A DNA stretch of 64,000 nucleotides from Plecoglossus altivelis (lineage: Eukaryota; Chordata; Actinopteri; Osmeriformes; Plecoglossidae). The notes under the pieces are model-generated. The model was not told the origin of the DNA, did not search any database, and was given only the letters and a program-made list of their open reading frames with translations. A program made the position numbers and the translations under genes. The stretch lies in assembly GCA_036571765.1 (NCBI GenBank), contig BROE01000003.1:13330552-13394551 (forward strand). The letters are read 5' to 3'. Below are positions 58,653-64,000 of this stretch, piece by piece. Every line of letters starts with the position of its first letter. Position 1 is the stretch's first letter.

Positions 58653-59855
58653 CCTGATGCTTGATACGTCGTCACAGGAATTTCCTGTTAGAAGTGTTAT
58701 GGCATTGTTACATTCACAGGCAGCTCAAGGAAGTGTCAGGAAGTGACAAGTCACAATACCACCTGCTCCACCTCCTCCATTCGAGGTGTGAACTAGGCGG
58801 AGATCAACCGTCGGTCACCCAGTAGATTCCTGATGGAAATATGCCATGGTTTGATAGCAAAACTACTTTGTTCACTGACAGTTTCCACAGCGTTGAAGTA
58901 GCAGGGGGAAATACCACTGACATTCCTTTATATATTTTATACATTGTTACATGAATGAATATAAGAGTTATTAAACTAATAAGAGGCCACAATACACATT
59001 TTAATGTCTGACATGTTTATCCACTGTTTAGAAGAACAGCATTTTATAGAAACAATGAACAGATAATGGTCCATTTATTGTAGACTGCACACATTTGTTG
59101 ATGAGTGTCTTTTCTTGAAAAATAGATTCTGTCACAATTCACACAAGCATGAGCTTTGGTCATATGGTCAGATGTTTCAAGTCTTTTTGAGCAGCCGTTT
59201 ACAGATAAGTGTACACACAAAGGATATAACCATGAATTCCACAATGTACATATTTCTAACCAATGATTGCTGTGCTACAAAACGTAGGCCTATGTGATAT
59301 GAGAATGCTGTGGCCTGAAATACCAGACCATTAGTACTGGCTAAATACACAGTAGTCTGGAACCTGTTCGTTTAGCATACCAATCGGACTTAATCAACGG
59401 GTCCAAACCAAAACCAGTGCAACCAAACGTCTTCATCTTCGTCGTTTACGAAAATACATGAACAGCGCTCTTCTGTCCAGTCGCCGCGTTAATTCCGCCC
59501 CATATCAGACACAGGCCCGGTGCTTTTGAACAGGACACTGGCCACAGGGAAATGCCACAGCAAAGAAACAACGAACTTGCAGATCGATCTGGTTCCCCGG
59601 CAAAACACAGTAAAATGATACGAGATACAAACTACTTTAAGGCTTTAAGATGTTTGCAAGAAAACCACTTGACGGGTAATTCCCGAAAACAAGTTCACAA
59701 TATAAACTACAGATTAAAATGTTTTTATCAAGTGATCAATTGGAATAGACAATATGGTTCTGAACGCATCGTTCACCAATACAACAGCATCAGCACTTTC
59801 TAACTATATTTTGTGTGGTCTGATGAAGTGAAAACATGCTGTAAAAAGTTGTTTT
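58653..59855. other. fam3-like upstream region and spacer
   Basis: About 1.2 kb containing the fam3-like promoter. An 83-codon ORF at 59552-59803 resembles no family. Nothing else recognised. Confidence 0.45.
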
Positions 59856-60403
59856 AGGGTGCTTTCCCACCTAACCTGTTTGGTCCGTTTTCCCTGTAAA
59901 TGGGGCTCGTTGAGCGAGGTGAGAGAACACGTATTTTGACTCTAGGATGAAGCAAAGGAACCATGGTGCCCTTTAAAACACGGGACTCGGTCCGATTCAA
60001 AGTGAACCATGGTTCGGTTCGCTTTAGACGTGACACTTGGCAGACGGCCACGTCGCTCAGAAGCATGATGATGATGATGAAATGAAGGCTGATGAAATGA
60101 ATTCCCATGGTTTGATGACCGGATATGATCCTGGGTACAAGACCAACGCCCAAACCAGAAAACATGGTCGTGCAACACCAAATCATAACAATTAAGGATT
60201 GTAGGGGCCTATCACAATACCCTGCTGTTGCTCCATTGTTGTTCATGACAATGTGATTGACAGGAATTGATTCTCCCTAACAGACTTTCAGTCCAATAAT
60301 GTCAGTTTTTTTAAGGAACCTGACTTAGTGAAAAATGCAACAAAGTAGCAACTGATCCACTGATTGGGACCAAGCAAATGGACTATAGGTGTGAAAGCAC
60401 CCT
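59856..60403. mobile_element. Non-autonomous terminal-inverted-repeat element (MITE), 548 bp
   Basis: The left end AGGGTGCTTTCCCACCT (59856-59872) and the right end AGGTGTGAAAGCACCCT (60387-60403) are inverted repeats with one mismatch in 17, and the similarity continues inward (TTTGGTCC and its complement). The interior has no transposase. It contains repeated GGTTC/GAACC motifs around CCATGGTTCGGTTCGCTTTA. A clear target-site duplication is not visible (TTA against TTC), so the superfamily is undecided. Confidence 0.75.
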
Positions 60404-60525
60404 TCTCCGTATATCTTTTAAAATATTTTCACAATACTGTACATTAGCATATTCCATTGATTGACAACAATCCATCCTCCTTTTCAGGTTGCCTGCTTCA
60501 GAAATCTGATGCTCCAATTCACAGC

Positions 60526-60531
60526 TTTATT
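60526..60531 (-). terminator. Poly(A) signal of the trihelix-module gene
   Basis: TTTATT on + (AATAAA on -) only 27 nt past the stop codon at 60558, followed on the transcript by short pyrimidine-rich sequence. It implies a very short 3' UTR unless a later site is used. Confidence 0.5.
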
Positions 60532-60557
60532 CCCCCCCCCAAACAGGAAATATGTAT

Positions 60558-63500
60558 CTACATTCCCATCGCGGGGTTGATGTGTCCTGCGTGCACCACT
60601 GTAACTGTGTTCATCATCATCGCCCTCTCACTTTCAAAAGCCTCTCTCTCTCTGCCTAGTGTCACTCTGTCATGTTCGAACGCCAGTCTGTCTCTCTGGA
60701 GCGCCGCTCGCTCCCTATCCAGCCACAGCCTCTCCGCCTGCACCACCGCCCTCTCCCGTTCCACGGCCGCCCTCTCCCGCTCCAGAACCTCCCACTCCCT
60801 CTCCAGAGCCGGCCCTTTGTTCCCGCCCCCCACAGGGCCCCTCCCTAACCGCTCCTCTCTCAGGGCTCTCTCGCATTCGGCAGAAGCTCTCTGGCATTCA
60901 TCGGTGGTGTGCTCGGTGTACATCTCTTGCTCAAAGTCGGAGGCACCGGCCCGGTTCTCCGGTTGGGGGGTCGGTGGTGGGAGTGGTCGTGACCTAGAGA
61001 CGCGGGGTGCTGGCGAGGGGTGCTGGTCATCTTCCTGTGTGATGGGGGTGAGGACAGGTGCGCAGGAGGACAAGCGGCCCTCCATGGCTTCGTTCATGAG
61101 GTGGAACCAGGGCCAGGAGGCAGCATTGTCTGCCATGCTCTCCATGCCTACCGGAGGGTATTTCAGGTCCTGGTTTTGGGGAGAGGGGGCAAGGAGGCAT
61201 CATGTACTAAAGCTATAGTTCCATATTTCCCAGAAATGTAGGTAAAAAAGTGCATGCTATGTGCATACATATACTTGTATATGAGTTATTCCTCAAAGTA
61301 GTAAACTTGGAAAGTACCTTGTATCTTCTCTTTAAATTGTCCCACTTTTTGGACACCTGGTACGTGGATACCTTTCCCAAGAGACCCAACTCTTTTAAAA
61401 TGGCTCTGCAAAAATAGGTTATACATATATCAAGCCTTGTGGATGGTAAGTCTTGTAATGAGTCTTTTCCTTGAAAAACAGGGAAAACAAAATCTGTACA
61501 GATGAAAAGATGCTGACTTACTTCCATGCAGCCTTGGCTGCATTCCGCCTCCCGGTGAACAGAACCTCATTGGCAGCACGCAGCTTAATCAGCTTCCTGG
61601 TGTCCTGTTCTGTCACTGGAAACAAAAGCCCAAGAAAGGTTAAGAAAATAGTCAAGTTTGTGACCATCAATTCGCCAATATTATTATAACCATGCTAAGA
61701 TCCTTTTGCAGCACAATGATTACATTCCTCCTGGAACTTCCTCAGCATGTGAGTATTTGGATCACATTTTCTTTTTGAATACTTTCACTGTATTCAGATT
61801 TCCGTCCCACAATAAAATAAAATAACTCCTCATGTTGAGGACAGCTACCCACTTTTGTAGGAGAAATCTGTGGGCGTTGTACACTCTTCACCGCTGGCGT
61901 CGATGTAAGTGACCGTTCCCTCCCCCTCTGTGTCTGCCGCAGCCATGCTTTCCTCCAACTCTGAAACTCCGCCCCTCTCTGCAGGGGGCGGAGAGGACGC
62001 GAACATGTTGTCTTCCTCGCTCACCCACAACGGCGTTAGTTTTGGGGCCTTCCCCACCAGACGTCCCTCTAAGGCATCGTTCATCAGCTGAAACCAAGGC
62101 CAGGAGGCAGGATTGGTCTGGTTTTCCATACCCTGCGGCGGGTACTTTAAGTCCTGAATGATAGAGACACGGCTCAATAAACAACGGGACAAGATTTGGA
62201 TATTTCTCCAACATCAGATGCGCACACATAAATGCAGAGTCTTTATAAGGAGGATGTTACCTTGAATTTAGTCTTCAAGTTGTCCCACTTTTTGCCGACC
62301 TGGTCTGGGGTCAACTTTCCTGCGAGGCCCATCTCTTTAACAATGGCTCTGCGGAAACAGAAGGGATTTTACATGGCCGGTTATAGAGTGGACTGCTGCA
62401 CTAAAGCAAGCTGGACCCAAACTTGAACTAGATGAGAGAACTCACCTCCAGGCAGGCTTTGCTGTGTTTCTCCGTCCAGTGAACAGAGCCTCGTTTGCAG
62501 CACGTAGTTCTATCAACCTCCTTGTGTCCTCCTCTGTCACTGTCAAAGCCAAAAAGATCAACAGAAGCTAAATAGGCATAGGTATTCTGAACTAGCTGGT
62601 GACGTGATCTAGGGGCTTTGCATGAACAAAAGCAATCTTTTGAAGTCTGTCATTGCTCAGGAAATCATGATCTGATTCAGAAGTGAGTCATAGACTCTTA
62701 GGCTTAAATGTTGAATGTAGTCATTGTAAAGCTACCATACAACAACAAAAACAAATGTTGGACGGAATATTTGGCAGCAACGAACAAGCAGAGAGCCGCG
62801 TACACTTATAGGAGAATTCAGTCATTTTGTGGAACTCCCCCAAGGACGCTCCATTCCTGTCCTCTGTTTCCACCAGCAGATCCATCTCCGACTCAGTCAG
62901 GAACTCGGACATTCCTCCCCTTCCCGGCGTTCGGCGCGCCCGCTTCCTGGCCGGGGGTGGTGAGGGCTCGCACTCGTCATCTCCCTCCTCCACCATGGGC
63001 GCGAGGACGGGGGCGGAGCCAGCAAAGCGGCCCTCCATGGCGTCGTTCATGCGGTAGAACCAAGGCCAGGAGTTTGGGTTGCTCTCGATGCCTCGAGCTG
63101 GGAATTTAAGCTCCTGGACAAAGAAAAAAATGAATCAGTCAGTAGTTGCTGTCGATGCTTTGACACATCGCAATGCTGTTATCCCTCCGTTACAACTCTG
63201 GAATATTTATAAAACCCTACCTTATATCTCCTCTTTAGGTTGTCCCACTTTTTAGCGAGCTGGTCTGTAGTCACCTTTCCTTGAAGTCCCAACTCATACA
63301 AAATTGCTCTAAAAGAAGTCAGATGTTTTTTATGAGAGATCATCCTGCATTATAAACTAATATTTGTAACTATAGAAACAGCATGACATTGATCTTGCTA
63401 ACCAAATATAAGATATAAACATAGGTTTGTGTTCTATCCTATGTGTATAACATACAGTACTGTTTGACAGGTAGATGTAAATATAAACAGATATAAACTT

Positions 63501-64000
63501 GACTTCCTGTCAATTGTTAATCACTTGTAGTGCTGTTATACATTGTACAGGTTATACACTCTCTATATAGCAAATAGTCCCTTCTGACCTCCACGCAGGT
63601 TTGGCAGTATGCTTCCTGCCAGTGAAGAGAGCCTCGTTGACAGCACGCAACTTGATCATTCTCTCTGTCTCAGGCTCAGTCACTGTGTCATACACAATAT
63701 CAGATCAATTACAAAACGGAACTGGAGGCAGAAAGATCTGAGGTCAATACACTGGAGATTCAGAGATGGGTGATACAATTTGCCATTCATGGTTTTAGTC
63801 TTCATGCATACAGCAAAAAGATGCATACTTTTGTAGGTGCATTCAGACATCCTCCGCCAGCCTATTGGGATGCCTTCAGTGGGAGTTCCAGCGGTCCGGC
63901 CTGTTCCACCACCCTCCGCATTCTCAGTCCCACCGCTGTCTTCCATCTCCGTTTTGATCAGAAACTCCAAAATGTCTGTATTTTCTTGGTTCTCGTTCTC
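60558..64000 (-). CDS. Multi-module trihelix (Myb/SANT-like) DNA-binding protein with coiled-coil tail, 5' end outside window
   Basis: Not recognised as a named gene. Ten exons are visible: 63829-64000 (partial), then three cassettes of three exons each: 63589-63682, 63221-63308, 62804-63113; 62446-62539, 62261-62348, 61853-62153; 61522-61615, 61318-61405, 60558-61169. They join into 646 in-window residues. Each cassette encodes TE.(D/E)TR(R/K)(L/M)I(E/K)LRA.NE.LFTGR, then AI...LGL.GK, then KKWDNLK, then a WPWF..MN(D/E)A(M/L)EGR motif and an acidic Pro/Ser-rich linker ending FSYK. The three-Trp pattern (AW(R/K), KKWDNLK, SWPWF) is that of the trihelix / Myb_DNA-bind_4 fold, so DNA binding in the nucleus is inferred. 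The last exon adds about 100 residues of Arg/Glu-rich heptad-like helix (EREWEVLERERAAVERERAV). More cassettes may lie beyond the edge. Confidence 0.85.

Noticed and set aside
59552..59803. 83-codon ORF on +
   Set aside because: No recognisable domain, no splice partner, ordinary length for chance in AT-rich DNA.
60457..61218. 253-codon ORF on + across the trihelix last exon
   Set aside because: It is the antisense shadow of the Arg/Glu-rich last exon (reads as Ser/Leu repeats) and has no family resemblance.

Overview
The window is nuclear DNA of a vertebrate, almost certainly a teleost fish. Genes are split by short GT-AG introns, several are near-identical to human proteins, the DNA carries fish-type SINE and MITE sequence and abundant CA/GT microsatellites, and the gene order siah1, lonp2, il34, sf3b3 combines human 16q12.1 and 16q22.1 neighbours (human positions from memory). 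The species cannot be named from sequence alone.

Layout, left to right. 1-3.1 kb: intergenic, low-complexity rich. 3.1-10.4 kb: siah1 (+), one coding exon behind a long 5' intron. 11.1-20.7 kb: lonp2 (-), 15 coding exons, 851 aa, ending in the peroxisomal signal SKL; it is tail-to-tail with siah1. 21.2-26.4 kb: il34 (-), 5 coding exons, 201 aa. 30.0-43.8 kb: sf3b3 (-), 26 coding exons, 1217 aa, with at least five intact and two decayed copies of one box C/D snoRNA in separate introns, and a 485-bp assembly gap in intron 7. 45.4-47.9 kb: ccdc34 (+), head-to-head with sf3b3. 49.8-51.0 kb: rab19-like GTPase (+). 52.4-55.4 kb: hdhd5 (-). 56.1-58.7 kb: a FAM3-family secreted protein (-). 59.9-60.4 kb: a terminal-inverted-repeat element. 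60.5-64.0 kb: the 3' part of a gene (-) built from three repeated trihelix (Myb/SANT-like) modules plus a charged coiled-coil tail; it continues beyond the right edge.

The genes are mostly unrelated housekeeping, signalling and trafficking genes and do not form one pathway. Real functional links are sf3b3 as host for snoRNAs that probably guide 28S rRNA methylation, and a shared promoter region between sf3b3 and ccdc34.

The most unusual items are: (1) the snoRNA family spread over up to seven sf3b3 introns; (2) a 116-bp, about 97% identical inverted copy of a lonp2 intron-exon junction in another lonp2 intron; (3) the modular trihelix gene whose repeat units are phase-symmetric three-exon cassettes. 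Exon borders were placed by hand from splice sites and reading-frame continuity. For the genes with assembled models the coding lengths close without a frame error.
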